From NCBI RefSeq assembly GCF_024609785.1, contig NZ_JANHJQ010000033.1, positions 1 through 48,587 on the forward strand: DNA of 48,587 bases, written 5' to 3'. Under the pieces are notes generated by a model that worked only from the letters and a program-made list of their open reading frames with translations, made no database searches and was not told the DNA's origin. Positions 16,859 to 25,728 of this stretch are shown here, piece by piece. Numbering within the stretch: the stretch's first letter is position 1; each line of letters starts with the position of its first letter. The translations under genes were made by a program, and so were the position numbers. This DNA comes from Pseudalkalibacillus decolorationis (GTDB taxonomy: Bacteria > Bacillota > Bacilli > Bacillales > Fictibacillaceae).

Positions 16859-18484
16859 TCACTTTTCACTTAGCCCGCTTTGATATCTTTCGTATGCCGC
16901 TTGCTGTATCTCCATAAATTTCTCCACACCCATATCTTGAAGCGTATTAACAAATTGATCCCATTCAGAAAAAGGAACTTCCCCAGTAATGAATTTTGCT
17001 TCCATTTCCTCAATGTACGTATCCATATCAGCCTTAATTGTTGCCAAATCCCTGCTTTCTTCTTCCGCATAAGTAAATGGAGGCCATACTTCTTTAGGAA
17101 GATCGTCTTTCTTTTTCTTCATTGCCTCTATTGCTGTAGGTTGAGATTCAGATCCTTTAAAGAACTTCCGGGAAACAACTCCAGGGTAACCTCCACCTGG
17201 CCAAGTTAAATACTCTGCAGCTGCCTGATCAAACGTTAGGCCATCCGGATTATTGGTGATTTTGTCTAAATATTTCACGTCACCGTCGGACGTTTCCTTA
17301 TACGTCTTTCCTTCGACACCCATGAAGAACAATTTCTGTCCTTCTTGACCATAGAAATAATCGATCCATTTGATTGTAGCGACCGGGTGTTCATTTTTGT
17401 TTGTCATTGCAAAGGCACCTAAATTTACTAATGGGTGAAAAAAATTAGCAAACATGTGGTCTCCATGTGGACCTTCCAATGCTTGAAGTGATGTGTAATT
17501 TTCCTGTCCTAAAATCGCATCGGGATTTATAGCAGCAATACTGCCGTATAATCCTTTTGAAGCTGTCGCCATATACTGACTTCTTTGAATTGAAAAAATA
17601 TTTTGCTGAATTAACTTTTCACTGTAAAGCTTATGAGCATATTGAAGCAGTTCTTTATACTTAGGATCCTTTTGAATAAACCGTAATTCACCTGAGTCTG
17701 GATCAACATCCACATAGGAATGTAAGGCTCCTCTGTTACCCAACCCCCATGCACCTTTGAGTTGATTGATTATCGAGGCTATATCCGTGCCTCCATATGG
17801 GATCTCATCGTTCTTACCGTTTCCATTCGGATCTTGTTCTTTCACCGCTTTCAAATATTGATAATACTCTTCTAGTGTCTTTGGCTCATCCATACCTAAT
17901 GCCTTAAGCCAATCTTCGTTAACAAATAAGTGTGTAGACATCCTTCCTGCTGTAAACTCCGGATCATAAATCATCGGCAACGAATAGATGATTCCATTAG
18001 GGAAAGTTAAGCCCTGTTGAATGCTTGGGTATTTTTCGAACAATTTCTTTATATTCGGTGCATGTTCATCAATTAAATCATTAAGCGGTAGGAAGACGCC
18101 TTGCTTTCCGTACTTGAATAAATCTGTTGCAGGAAGCCAAGCACCGTAAAATGCATCCGGATAATTGCCGCTCGCCAGCGCAAGGTTCCTTTTTTCGCTT
18201 AATCCGCTGTAAGGAATCGCTTTCCACTTCACATTGATGTTTGTCATTTTTTCATAAGTGTTCCAAATTAACACGTCATTCCAATTATCATTTGTCGCCG
18301 GAGCCTGTCCTTGAAAAAAATTAAACGTAATCGAATCTTTAACAATCGGCATGCCTGACTTGTTTAAGTTTTTGGCCTCATCCTCCGTAGGCTTAATGCT
18401 TTCCTTTGTTGTTTCTTTACTCTGACAGGCGGATAATACTAGCACCAAGACAAGTAATAATAATGATAAATTTCTTATTTTCAT
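16859..18484 (-). CDS. Extracellular solute-binding lipoprotein, YtcQ/LplA-like
   Basis: A 541-residue lipoprotein with a signal peptide ending in the lipobox VLVLSAC. The family 1 solute-binding fold follows (DPNGNGKNDEIPYGG, a calcium-like loop common in this group; WIDYFYGQEGQKLFF). In B. subtilis the YtcQ, YtcP, YteP and YtdP proteins handle rhamnogalacturonan-type oligosaccharides, and the same set is here. The ATG at 18484 is preferred over a longer frame because TGGAGG lies 7 bases upstream and the signal peptide starts there. A family B repeat is inserted in the leader 24 bases upstream. Confidence 0.9.
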   Translation of the reverse strand: MKIRNLSLLLLVLVLVLSACQSKETTKESIKPTEDEAKNLNKSGMPIVKDSITFNFFQGQAPATNDNWNDVLIWNTYEKMTNINVKWKAIPYSGLSEKRNLALASGNYPDAFYGAWLPATDLFKYGKQGVFLPLNDLIDEHAPNIKKLFEKYPSIQQGLTFPNGIIYSLPMIYDPEFTAGRMSTHLFVNEDWLKALGMDEPKTLEEYYQYLKAVKEQDPNGNGKNDEIPYGGTDIASIINQLKGAWGLGNRGALHSYVDVDPDSGELRFIQKDPKYKELLQYAHKLYSEKLIQQNIFSIQRSQYMATASKGLYGSIAAINPDAILGQENYTSLQALEGPHGDHMFANFFHPLVNLGAFAMTNKNEHPVATIKWIDYFYGQEGQKLFFMGVEGKTYKETSDGDVKYLDKITNNPDGLTFDQAAAEYLTWPGGGYPGVVSRKFFKGSESQPTAIEAMKKKKDDLPKEVWPPFTYAEEESRDLATIKADMDTYIEEMEAKFITGEVPFSEWDQFVNTLQDMGVEKFMEIQQAAYERYQSGLSEK

Positions 18485-18508
18485 TCGAATCCTCCATTCA
18501 TAAAATGT

Positions 18509-18602
18509 TAAAGAAAACTTTGCTAGCGCCAAGCCTTAGCGCAGGTGATCGCCGTAGTTGCGCTTATACTATAGAAAGTATTTTTATACTTTCTTAACGT
18601 GT
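18509..18602 (+). repeat. Family B dispersed repeat, copy 1
   Basis: 94 bases running from TAAAGAAAACTT to TTCTTAACGTGT. The right third holds the perfect hairpin AGAAAGTAT-TTTT-ATACTTTCT. The middle (GCGCCAAGCCTTAGCGC) is diverged from the other copies. It sits in the leader of the YtcQ-like gene, and an A6 run follows its right end. Confidence 0.88.
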
Positions 18603-18735
18603 AAAAAACTTTCTGAATCCCTCCTTTTCTTAATTTTCGGAATTCCATTTTTAACTTAGCATGGCACCATTAAAATTGTACATATGTCGTTTGTTCACCA
18701 GTATGTAGATCCTTACAAATCCTGTTATAGAAGGG

Positions 18736-18780
18736 TTTTAGCCCCTGTGTTGTTCTCCGAGAACAACACAGGGGCTAAAA
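18736..18780 (-). terminator. Strong terminator of the AraC-type regulator gene
   Basis: A 21-bp perfect stem: TTTTAGCCCCTGTGTTGTTC and its continuation (18736-18756) pair with 18760-18780 around a 3-base loop. It begins six bases past the regulator stop and would terminate in either direction. It also insulates the downstream transporter operon. Confidence 0.93.
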
Positions 18781-18786
18781 GTATTT

Positions 18787-21075
18787 TCATGAAATATTCA
18801 TTTTATTATTTTGATCGGTGTTCATTTTCCTGAATTGTCCTGGTGTCATACCTTCTGTTTTTCTAAACTTTCTTGTGAAGTTGGCGACATCCATGTAACC
18901 GACATTTTTGACGATCTCTTTAACAGGTTGATCTGTTGCCATCAATTGTCGTTTCACCTCTTCCACACGTAAATGCCAAACATACTGCGAAAAGGTAGTC
19001 CCGGTTTGTTCCTTCAGAAATCTGCTTAGATAAGAAACTGAAATCTGAAAAACTCCTGCTACCTTTTCCCTACTCAAATCGTACATTCTGCAATGTTCAC
19101 TAATATAATCCAAGATGTTATCACGGAGGGCAGTGTTATGACTCTCCTTTTCACGTTCGATCTCATTGCAAATTTTAGATACCAGCCTATGAATCTTCTC
19201 TTCCAATTGATCCAGGTAATCATACTCAACAAGCGCTTTGACCTCTTGAATGTATTGAGTCATCCCCAACTCTAACAATGTCTTCAAAACGGTGCTGATG
19301 AGATCAAAATACATGCACCTTAGCACATGGATCGGGACATCTTTGTTATCCAAGCTATCAATGATTTTTTTCAGTGTGTCGTTTGCAACTTCATGGTCTC
19401 CTTGTTTCAAACTTTGAATGAATCTCAATTCCTCTTCGACTGAATACCACGACGTTGTCTCAGATTGCATAGAAATCTCTTCGAAGAAAAGAATTCTTTC
19501 AGAGCCTTTTAATAATTTGTATTCTAATGCTGCTGAAGCCTCTATATAAGACCGGTTAATCTGATTGATTTCAGTATAGATTTTGCCGGCCCCGATGATC
19601 GGTGTCATTTGGAAGTGATCATTCAACTGTTGCATCAGTTGAACTAGGAAGTCATGTTGACTTTTTTGCAGATTATCAACTTCACCATTTATGCTTACCA
19701 ATAAAACAACTGTATTATCATGAATCATTTCTAAACCAAAACTATCAGTCTCCCGAATAGAAACCCTCGTCAGTAGTTGTAGTACTTTTTCCCTTTTTTG
19801 CAATGATCCCTGTTCAAATCGATTCTCATCGAGAGGAATGATCGCCGTATAAAAATATTTTCCTTCAATCGACATTTGCGATTTTCTCAACATATCTTTG
19901 ACTTCTTGTTGATTCTTCACCGTTCCTTTTAACAGTTTCAACAAACATTGATCCCTGACGAACGGCTGTTGTGTAGTTACCTTTTTATGTAGTTTTTCAC
20001 TTTCTTCTGCCATCAGCGTTATCCGTTTCCGAATTTTGGTTAATTCATCCCTTTCTGGCACATCAGAGCTCCCGTTATATCTCATTTTGATATACTCAGA
20101 AAGATTGTAAATCGGCCTATATTGCCTGATTGCTAAATAAATCGCAATTCCAAACCCCGATAAGGCGAATAACACCAAAACCAATACAATAATCGATTGT
20201 AAGTGCATGACACGTTGATAAAACTGTGCGGTTGGCATAACAGTAATAAACGTCCAATCACTGACCTTTGATTGTACCGTTACGACTGAATACTTTTGAT
20301 TATTCATTTGTACGCTTGTAACACCCGGTTTACTTAATGCCAAACGGTGGACCTCTTCAGAATGAATAGATGTTCCATGGCTTTCCGAAGATAAGACACG
20401 GTTTTCCTTGCCAAAAATATAAACGTTCCCTTTAAAGTCACCTAATATATTTTTTGTTAATCCCGTTAACTCTGACTCTTTAATCAGAAACATCACGGTA
20501 CCGTATGGAATTGAACTATGAGGTGGAATTGGATATAAGTAAGCAAGTACGCTTTCTTTATTAACTTTATTCACTGTAACTTCATCTGCAGGACGCACGA
20601 CAGGCTGTGAAACTGTTTTCAAATCTTTCTTCAGTTGAGCAGGGTTCCAGTGATTGAACCGATAAACATTCGTTAGTGTATCAAGTGAGACCCAGCCCTC
20701 TGGAGAATAAGCACGAGTAGATCCTCTGTAATATAAAAACAGATTATCAATGAGCGTACTATTTGTCATATACCTGTCCAATTCCTCTACCGCCTGTTTT
20801 GAGTAGTAAGGATGGCTAACCTTATAAGGAGTTAAACGTGAATCGAAGGATATTTTCATCGCCATGTTAGCCAGTTCCTTCATACGCGCATCGGTCACTT
20901 CTTTGACCTGCTGCAGCTTCTGAATGTTTGATCCTGTGATTTCATCTCGCAAGCTCGTGACAGAATTGTGATAAATATAAGAGCTTAATACAACGAAAGG
21001 AATTAAAAAGATTACGATATAAGACAGGAAATACTTGAAAAACAACCTTGAGTTTTTTTTATTCAATCCAATCAT
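18787..21075 (-). CDS. Membrane-bound AraC-family regulator, YtdP-like
   Basis: A 762-residue regulator. A membrane segment at about residues 13-33 and a second near 295-318 enclose an extracellular sensing domain; a cytoplasmic linker follows. The last 100 residues form an AraC double helix-turn-helix (LSREKVAGVFQISVSYLSRF, then VGYMDVANFTRKFRKTEGMT). This layout matches YtdP/YesS-type sensors placed beside oligosaccharide ABC operons. It probably senses the sugar or the loaded binding protein and activates the transporter genes next to it. The ATG at 21075 has AGGGGG 7 bases upstream. Confidence 0.9.
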   Translation of the reverse strand: MIGLNKKNSRLFFKYFLSYIVIFLIPFVVLSSYIYHNSVTSLRDEITGSNIQKLQQVKEVTDARMKELANMAMKISFDSRLTPYKVSHPYYSKQAVEELDRYMTNSTLIDNLFLYYRGSTRAYSPEGWVSLDTLTNVYRFNHWNPAQLKKDLKTVSQPVVRPADEVTVNKVNKESVLAYLYPIPPHSSIPYGTVMFLIKESELTGLTKNILGDFKGNVYIFGKENRVLSSESHGTSIHSEEVHRLALSKPGVTSVQMNNQKYSVVTVQSKVSDWTFITVMPTAQFYQRVMHLQSIIVLVLVLFALSGFGIAIYLAIRQYRPIYNLSEYIKMRYNGSSDVPERDELTKIRKRITLMAEESEKLHKKVTTQQPFVRDQCLLKLLKGTVKNQQEVKDMLRKSQMSIEGKYFYTAIIPLDENRFEQGSLQKREKVLQLLTRVSIRETDSFGLEMIHDNTVVLLVSINGEVDNLQKSQHDFLVQLMQQLNDHFQMTPIIGAGKIYTEINQINRSYIEASAALEYKLLKGSERILFFEEISMQSETTSWYSVEEELRFIQSLKQGDHEVANDTLKKIIDSLDNKDVPIHVLRCMYFDLISTVLKTLLELGMTQYIQEVKALVEYDYLDQLEEKIHRLVSKICNEIEREKESHNTALRDNILDYISEHCRMYDLSREKVAGVFQISVSYLSRFLKEQTGTTFSQYVWHLRVEEVKRQLMATDQPVKEIVKNVGYMDVANFTRKFRKTEGMTPGQFRKMNTDQNNKMNIS

Positions 21076-21275
21076 CTTTAACCCCCTGTCTAAAGAGTGA
21101 CTGATTTTTCCTTGCTGAATGTTCTTTTAATTTTACCATCATTGGGTTATTGGTACAATTTAATTTTTGAAAAATTCAATTTATTATTTGATTGTTAATT
21201 GCTTCATGCTTAGGAGAAGTTTAGTTGAAGAAGAGAAGGAATTCTATATATGTTAATGAAACTTTAATTAAAGTG

Positions 21276-21528
21276 CGTGTTCAAAAAGGAGGATAAAAAG
21301 AGCCGAGCAGTTCGAGGCGCGACAGTCTCGAGGAAGGCTACTCACTTGGAGGCATCTTTGCTGCCTTGCACCGAGGAAGCTTTCATCGATAGCGTCAACT
21401 ATTTAGACGCAGGTGCACAATGAATGACTTCGATGATATCAATGCTTCATTGTAATACGTGAGGACCGTAGAGACCGAGTAACGAAGAAATCCGACAGCT
21501 ATTTTTACCGGACTTTTTGAACAACCTC
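21276..21528 (+). repeat. Family C MITE-like element, copy 1
   Basis: About 253 noncoding bases with inverted ends: CGTGTTCAAAAAGGA on the left and TTTTTGAACAACCTC on the right share GTTCAAAAA. It is flanked by TTAAAGTG and TTAAACAA, a possible decayed target duplication. The last 70 bases match copy 2 at 24521 in inverse orientation. It fills most of the gap between the AraC and Crp-type regulator genes. Confidence 0.75.
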
Positions 21529-21561
21529 TTAAACAAACTTATTTTTTGTCAAAGGAGTTGA

Positions 21562-22158
21562 ATGGAGAGCAAAATGAAAAAAATATTAATGAAGTATTTG
21601 ACTAGATTTACAACACTAAGCGAAGAAGAACAACAGTCAGTCGTTGAAGAAGTACAAATTGAAGAATATAAAAAAGGAACAATGCTCCTTAGACAAGGAG
21701 ATGTTCCAACTAAATGTTATTTCGTATTGAAGGGATGTGTTAGGCAGTATTCTATAGATGAAACAGGAAAGGAGGTCACATCCAATTTCTACACAGAAGA
21801 ACAAGCCATTTCGAATTTCAATCATCATAAACAGGATAAGTCATCCGTGTACTCTTTGACTTGTCTAGAAGACTGTATATTGGTCGTTGGTGACCTCGAT
21901 ACCGAAAAGGACATGTATAACAAATACTCACAATTGGAAACAATGACACGCAAGATGATCGAGCATAACTTTGGAGAGGTACAAGATGAATTGGCTTCAT
22001 TTATTGCATCTACACCAGAAGAACGCTACAAAGCACTATTACAGAAACGACCTTATTTAGTCGATCGTGTACCCCAACATCAATTGGCGAGTTATCTTGG
22101 TATTACCCCAGAGTCATTAAGTAGAATCAAGAAGCGAATCAATAAAGATAAATTTTAG
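21562..22158 (+). CDS. Crp/Fnr-family transcriptional regulator
   Basis: A 198-residue protein with an N-terminal cyclic-nucleotide-binding-type beta-roll (EYKKGTMLLRQGD, CYFVLKGCVRQY) and a C-terminal winged helix whose recognition helix is LASYLGITPESLSRIKKRI. No Cys cluster for an Fe-S centre is seen, so it is more like the YeiL/ArcR branch that binds small ligands or none. The ATG at 21562 has AAAGGAG close upstream; an ATG at 21574 is an alternative. It lies just after a family C element. Target genes unknown. Confidence 0.88.
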   Translation: MESKMKKILMKYLTRFTTLSEEEQQSVVEEVQIEEYKKGTMLLRQGDVPTKCYFVLKGCVRQYSIDETGKEVTSNFYTEEQAISNFNHHKQDKSSVYSLTCLEDCILVVGDLDTEKDMYNKYSQLETMTRKMIEHNFGEVQDELASFIASTPEERYKALLQKRPYLVDRVPQHQLASYLGITPESLSRIKKRINKDKF

Positions 22159-22472
22159 GAAGTTGTCATCCACCTTTAGGGACTTTTCCTTTTTGACTTA
22201 AATCAAGGGTGCAAATTATTTTGACATTATATATAGTAGTTGGTGCGGTGAACCGTATAATAAATAATTTACAAAATAGGAATTTCCTTAACGTTGTAAA
22301 TCTATATTTCCTGACACTACCCCATATTGATGTTAGTAAGCGACATTGGATCCTAATTTCAATTTCACTGTTTGGTGTTTTATTTACTTTTCTGTTACAA
22401 CTAATTAAGATTTGCAGGACAACAACCCTATAGCGAGAAATAAATAGCAAACATACCATGGAGGTGGTCTTA

Positions 22473-22670
22473 ATGGATAAGGATAATTTTGAACTTTATT
22501 TGGTAGAAGCTACTATTGAAAATAAGTTGCATCGAACTGTTTATACTGTATCTACCGTACCTGAAGCTTATGACAAATTCATGAGTGAATTAAAAAACAA
22601 TCAGGATATTCAAAAAATGAAGTCACTTTCTATAAAAAGAGGAATTGTTCCATTAGATGTTTTTAAGTGA
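22473..22670 (+). CDS. Small hypothetical protein, 65 aa
   Basis: The ATG at 22473 follows GGAGGTGG at ideal spacing, the best evidence that this is a gene. The 65-residue product is soluble and mixed alpha/beta (FELYLVEATIENKLHRTVYT, then VPEAYDKFMSELKN) and ends in IKRGIVPLDVFK. No family recognised. A family B repeat separates it from its probable terminator at 22781. Confidence 0.7.
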   Translation: MDKDNFELYLVEATIENKLHRTVYTVSTVPEAYDKFMSELKNNQDIQKMKSLSIKRGIVPLDVFK

Positions 22671-22679
22671 TCTTTTTTC

Positions 22680-22752
22680 ACACGTTAAGAAAGTATAAGC
22701 GCAACTAAGGCTCAGCCGGCGCCAAAGGCTTGGCTTTGCCAAGTTTTCTTTA
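22680..22752 (-). repeat. Family B dispersed repeat, copy 4 (internal deletion)
   Basis: A reversed copy running ACACGTTAAGAAAGTATAAG to AAGTTTTCTTTA, only 73 bases. Compared with the copies at 24542 and 31137 it lacks exactly the 20 bases between two TATACT direct repeats, which removes the right-end hairpin. CTTGGC-AAA-GCCAAG, another stem of the family, is perfect here. Confidence 0.9.
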
Positions 22753-22780
22753 TCGGATTTGATAAAATGTAGTTCAAACC

Positions 22781-22816
22781 AGAACCTATTACCAATATGG
22801 GTTCCTCTTTTTTGCC
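22781..22816 (+). terminator. Terminator, probably for the 65-aa gene
   Basis: GAACCTAT pairs imperfectly with ATATGGGTTC, followed by CCTCTTTTTTG. A family B repeat lies between it and the gene it most likely serves. Confidence 0.6.
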
Positions 22817-22930
22817 GAAAAAAAGATGACATTTGTCAACTCGAATGTGCTTGTATGGTTATTATTCTGACCACTTTTACACGCCTTAGTTATTTCGAAT
22901 GTGCTGTAACAATTGGTCAGATAGCTCGAT

Positions 22931-22962
22931 TATAGAAAGTATTTATATACTTTATTAACGTG
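22931..22962 (+). repeat. Remnant of a family B right end
   Basis: TATAGAAAGTATTTATATAC followed by TTTATTAACGTG matches the terminal hairpin and end of family B with a few changes; the rest of the element is missing. The preceding 22817-22930 holds nothing recognisable beyond an 8-base inverted pair TCTGACCA/TGGTCAGA. Confidence 0.7.
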
Positions 22963-23018
22963 GAACAAAGGTTGGATGTATGGTGGATGATTCAAGAGAT
23001 TACTTGTGAAACCGTGCT

Positions 23019-23070
23019 AAAGGGACTGACCCAAAACATCGATAAGAAATGATGTTAGACCAGTCCTTTT
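23019..23070 (-). terminator. Terminator of the DinB/hydrolase operon
   Basis: AAAGGGACTG (23019-23028) pairs with CAGTCCTTTT (23061-23070), and the inner ACATC/GATGT extends it. It starts 10 bases after the hydrolase stop on the minus strand. Confidence 0.75.
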
Positions 23071-23079
23071 AAAATCATC

Positions 23080-23901
23080 TTATTTCATTATAAATGATAG
23101 AATGTCCTCTTTAAGACGTTCAGCATGGGTGATGTACAGACCATGTGGACAGTTTTCGTACACGATAAACTGATTATCTGGTATGAGCTGTGCAGACTTT
23201 CTTCCAGAAATTTCGATAGGCATAGATTGGTCACTGTCACCGTGAATGATCAGTGCCGGCACCGTAATTTCACGCATTTCGTCTCGAAAGTCAGTCTCGA
23301 TAATCGCGCTATAACAGTCGAGTACCGCTTTAAGCGAAGTTTGGAGCATATCCCATCTCGTCCATTCCCCAATCTGAGGTGAAACAGAACAATTTGGCAA
23401 CCCTGCACCGAAAAAGGAAGGTTCACTCTCTGCCAACCATCGCGGAAAGTCCTTTTTCCACTCCCCACGAGTTGTTTCAATGAGGTTAATGTCCATTCCA
23501 TCCGGGTTATCTGCAGTCTTCAATGGGAAGGGTAGGCTTCCGGCAAGAAACACGACCTGGTCAATACGGTCGCTGCCGTGGCGAGTTAGAAAACGAACAA
23601 TCTCACCGCACCCCATCGAGTGAGCTACAAGGGTGATTTCACGAAGGTCGAAGTACTCGATTAGTGAACTGAGATCATCGGCTAGCGTATCGTAGTCAAA
23701 ACCACGTCCCGGATCGTCCGACAGACCATGTCCACGTCGGTCATACGAGATGCAACGATGCCCTTCGCTAATCAACGAGTACATCTGATATTCCCACATC
23801 TTAGAGCTCACGGCCCAGCTGCAAATAAAGATAATAGGTTTACCTGTTCCCCAATCTTTATAGAACAGACGGGTGTCATCCTTCGTTTCAAGGAATGGCA
23901 T
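23080..23901 (-). CDS. Alpha/beta hydrolase, non-haem chloroperoxidase-like
   Basis: A 273-residue cytoplasmic alpha/beta hydrolase. Order of motifs: YDRRGHGLSDDP, nucleophile elbow AHSMGCGE (Ser near residue 94), catalytic Asp in IIHGDSDQSMP and His in ENCPHGLYITH. The N-terminal half (LFYKDWGTGKPIIF, CISYDRRGHG) is typical of the chloroperoxidase/esterase group, in which most members act as esterases. The gene follows a DinB gene by 11 bases, and both share the promoter at 24442. Natural substrate unknown. Confidence 0.88.
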   Translation of the reverse strand: MPFLETKDDTRLFYKDWGTGKPIIFICSWAVSSKMWEYQMYSLISEGHRCISYDRRGHGLSDDPGRGFDYDTLADDLSSLIEYFDLREITLVAHSMGCGEIVRFLTRHGSDRIDQVVFLAGSLPFPLKTADNPDGMDINLIETTRGEWKKDFPRWLAESEPSFFGAGLPNCSVSPQIGEWTRWDMLQTSLKAVLDCYSAIIETDFRDEMREITVPALIIHGDSDQSMPIEISGRKSAQLIPDNQFIVYENCPHGLYITHAERLKEDILSFIMK

Positions 23902-23912
23902 AACATACCTCC

Positions 23913-24389
23913 CTACACTTTTTGATATTGTAATACTTTTAATAGAGATGAAATCGTGGCGAAGTGCATCGTTTCATGGACGATAGCAAAGTTGAAAACC
24001 TCTGCAAACGTTTCGAATCTAAACGGACCCATTTCAACCGGCGGATCTATTTGTTTATCAAATGTGCTCGGATGTATATCGGAAATATCAGAAAGCTGCC
24101 TTGACAAGTTTTGGATAAGTTCCTCTTTAGTCGGCGCTATTTCAACCCAATCAGATGGCTTGGTTCCTGGTTTAAATAATTGTGCGTAGTTTTCCGAGAG
24201 GTTGGAATCAAACGTTAAACCCAGCGACAGAAAATACTCATGAGTGAAGGCAATATGTCCGATATTCCATCTAACCGTATTATTGAACTGGTCCGGTTGA
24301 ACGTCAAACAACTCCTCAGGAATAGATTGAACCTGGTGAATAACCATCTGGCGAACAGATTTAGCTGTACTAATTAACGCATTTGACAT
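23913..24389 (-). CDS. DinB-family protein
   Basis: A 158-residue four-helix-bundle protein of the DinB/YfiT superfamily. The three metal-binding histidines are visible: one in RWNIGHIAFTH and two in VHETMHFATI. Such proteins are metal-dependent thiol or small-molecule modifying enzymes in some cases; most have no known role. The ATG at 24389 has GGAGGG 8 bases upstream and a good promoter 50 bases further up. First gene of a two-gene operon with the hydrolase. Confidence 0.85.
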   Translation of the reverse strand: MSNALISTAKSVRQMVIHQVQSIPEELFDVQPDQFNNTVRWNIGHIAFTHEYFLSLGLTFDSNLSENYAQLFKPGTKPSDWVEIAPTKEELIQNLSRQLSDISDIHPSTFDKQIDPPVEMGPFRFETFAEVFNFAIVHETMHFATISSLLKVLQYQKV

Positions 24390-24441
24390 AACAAAATCCC
24401 TCCATTTCTATTTTCAAAAAAATTCAAATAACTACAACGTA

Positions 24442-24470
24442 AGTATATCTGGCCCTCAAGAGTTTATCAA
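24442..24470 (-). promoter_or_regulatory. Sigma-A-type promoter of the DinB/hydrolase operon
   Basis: On the minus strand TTGATA (24465-24470), a 17-base spacer and TATACT (24442-24447) lie about 50 bases before the DinB start. Confidence 0.7.
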
Positions 24471-24520
24471 TGCAGTGTTTCTTATTATTATGATAAGTTA
24501 TAATTATGGAAATATTTGAA

Positions 24521-24689
24521 GAGGTTGTTCAAAAAGTCCGGTAAAGAAAACTTAGCAAAGCCAAGCCTTTGGTGCCGGCTGAGCTTTAGTTGCGCTTATA
24601 CTATAGAAAGTATTTTTATACTTTCTTAACGTGTAAAAATAGCTATCGAATCTTTCGTTACTCGACATTTTCTTATCCTTTTGAACACG
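24521..24689 (-). repeat. Family C MITE-like element, copy 2, with target duplication
   Basis: A short member in inverse orientation to copy 1: GAGGTTGTTCAAAAAGTCCG at one end, TTTTGAACACG at the other, only about 76 bases of its own sequence. It is flanked by a perfect 8-base direct repeat TATTTGAA (24513-24520 and 24690-24697), the signature of transposition. A complete family B element interrupts it at 24542-24634. It sits between the LysR gene's upstream region and its ribosome binding site. Confidence 0.88.
24542..24634 (+). repeat. Family B dispersed repeat, copy 2, nested in family C
   Basis: 93 bases from TAAAGAAAACTT to TTAACGTGT with the full terminal hairpin. The uninterrupted C sequence is known from copy 1 (CCGGTAAAAATAGCT). 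Here GTAAA occurs on both sides of the B body, consistent with a 5-base duplication, though TAAA precedes every B copy. Confidence 0.92.
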
Positions 24690-24709
24690 TATTTGAAAGG
24701 GGAATACAC

Positions 24710-25612
24710 ATGGAACTGAGACAGTTGGAGTATTTCATGGTCATCTGCGAGGAGCTTCATTTTTCAAGAGCAGCTGAGAAAATCATGGTTTCTCAGCCCA
24801 ACCTAAGCCAGCAAATCAAATTATTGGAGCGTGAATTAGGTGTCCCTCTCTTTAATCGAATCGGCAAACGGATCACCATAACAGAAGCGGGTAACCTATT
24901 ATATGAGCAGAGCACGCATATCTTCTCACATTTGAAACAAGCCCAGGAAAGCATATCAGAACTGAAGCAAATAAAAGGGGGCTCCCTCACAATCGGGATT
25001 TTACCCGGGGATGCTGATCTTATGTTTAATTCTTTACTCCTAGATTTTCACAGTACCTATCCGAATGTTTCCTTATCATTAGTCGAAACAATTAAAGTAG
25101 CAGAACAGGTTATTGAAGGAGATATTGATATTGGTATCACAACATCTCCTAATCCAGATGAAAGAATTGTACGAATACCGCTTTTTCATGAAGAGTTTTC
25201 TTTAGCGGTTGCGAAAAATACTCCACTTGTAAATAAAATGACCATTCCACTTAAAAGTTTACAAGAAATGAAGACAGTTATGTTCCCTCCTGACCATCAG
25301 TGCCGAAAATTAATAGATGAACATTGTCAAGAATTGGGGTTTCGAATCAATCCCAAAATCGAAACAACAACTTTATCTTCATTAATTACTATGATAGAGA
25401 AAGGGATTGGGGTGAGTGTTTTACCTAGGCTCTTACTTGAAAATCTTCCTAATGAAAACATCCAAACAATCAAAATTACGAATCCAACACCAAGTCAGGA
25501 AATTTGTTTGATTTATCGAACTGATAAATACTTAGGATTTGCTGCACGAACTTTCATAACGGCAATCCAAGACTACATTCAAATGGCAAAAAGTAATACG
25601 TTAACTTCTTAA
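24710..25612 (+). CDS. LysR-family transcriptional regulator
   Basis: A 300-residue regulator. The N-terminal winged helix reads FSRAAEKIMVSQPNLSQQIK, the usual LysR recognition helix, followed by a linker helix and a two-lobed effector-binding domain (GSLTIGILPGDADLMF, EKGIGVSVLPRLL). The ATG at 24710 is chosen because AAAGGGG lies 8 bases upstream; the longer open frame upstream runs through the B and C repeats and is not coding. Target unknown; the VOC gene downstream is the nearest candidate. Confidence 0.9.
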   Translation: MELRQLEYFMVICEELHFSRAAEKIMVSQPNLSQQIKLLERELGVPLFNRIGKRITITEAGNLLYEQSTHIFSHLKQAQESISELKQIKGGSLTIGILPGDADLMFNSLLLDFHSTYPNVSLSLVETIKVAEQVIEGDIDIGITTSPNPDERIVRIPLFHEEFSLAVAKNTPLVNKMTIPLKSLQEMKTVMFPPDHQCRKLIDEHCQELGFRINPKIETTTLSSLITMIEKGIGVSVLPRLLLENLPNENIQTIKITNPTPSQEICLIYRTDKYLGFAARTFITAIQDYIQMAKSNTLTS

Positions 25613-25728
25613 CCTACTGACCAACATTCCAAATAATTTCTCAAAAATAGCAATCGAAAAGAAATCAAAAAATATTAAGATGATAAAATTAGTAAAGTAC
25701 TTAATCAAAACTCAAGGAGGAATACCCT

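Noticed and set aside
22209-22433. Possible 74-residue hydrophobic protein (GTG start)
   Set aside because: It has two possible membrane helices but no convincing ribosome binding site and only a weak GTG start; not enough to call a gene.
24590-24709. N-terminal extension of the LysR protein by 40 residues
   Set aside because: The extension is translated from the B and C repeats and lacks a ribosome binding site; the conserved LysR start MELRQLEYF has a good one.
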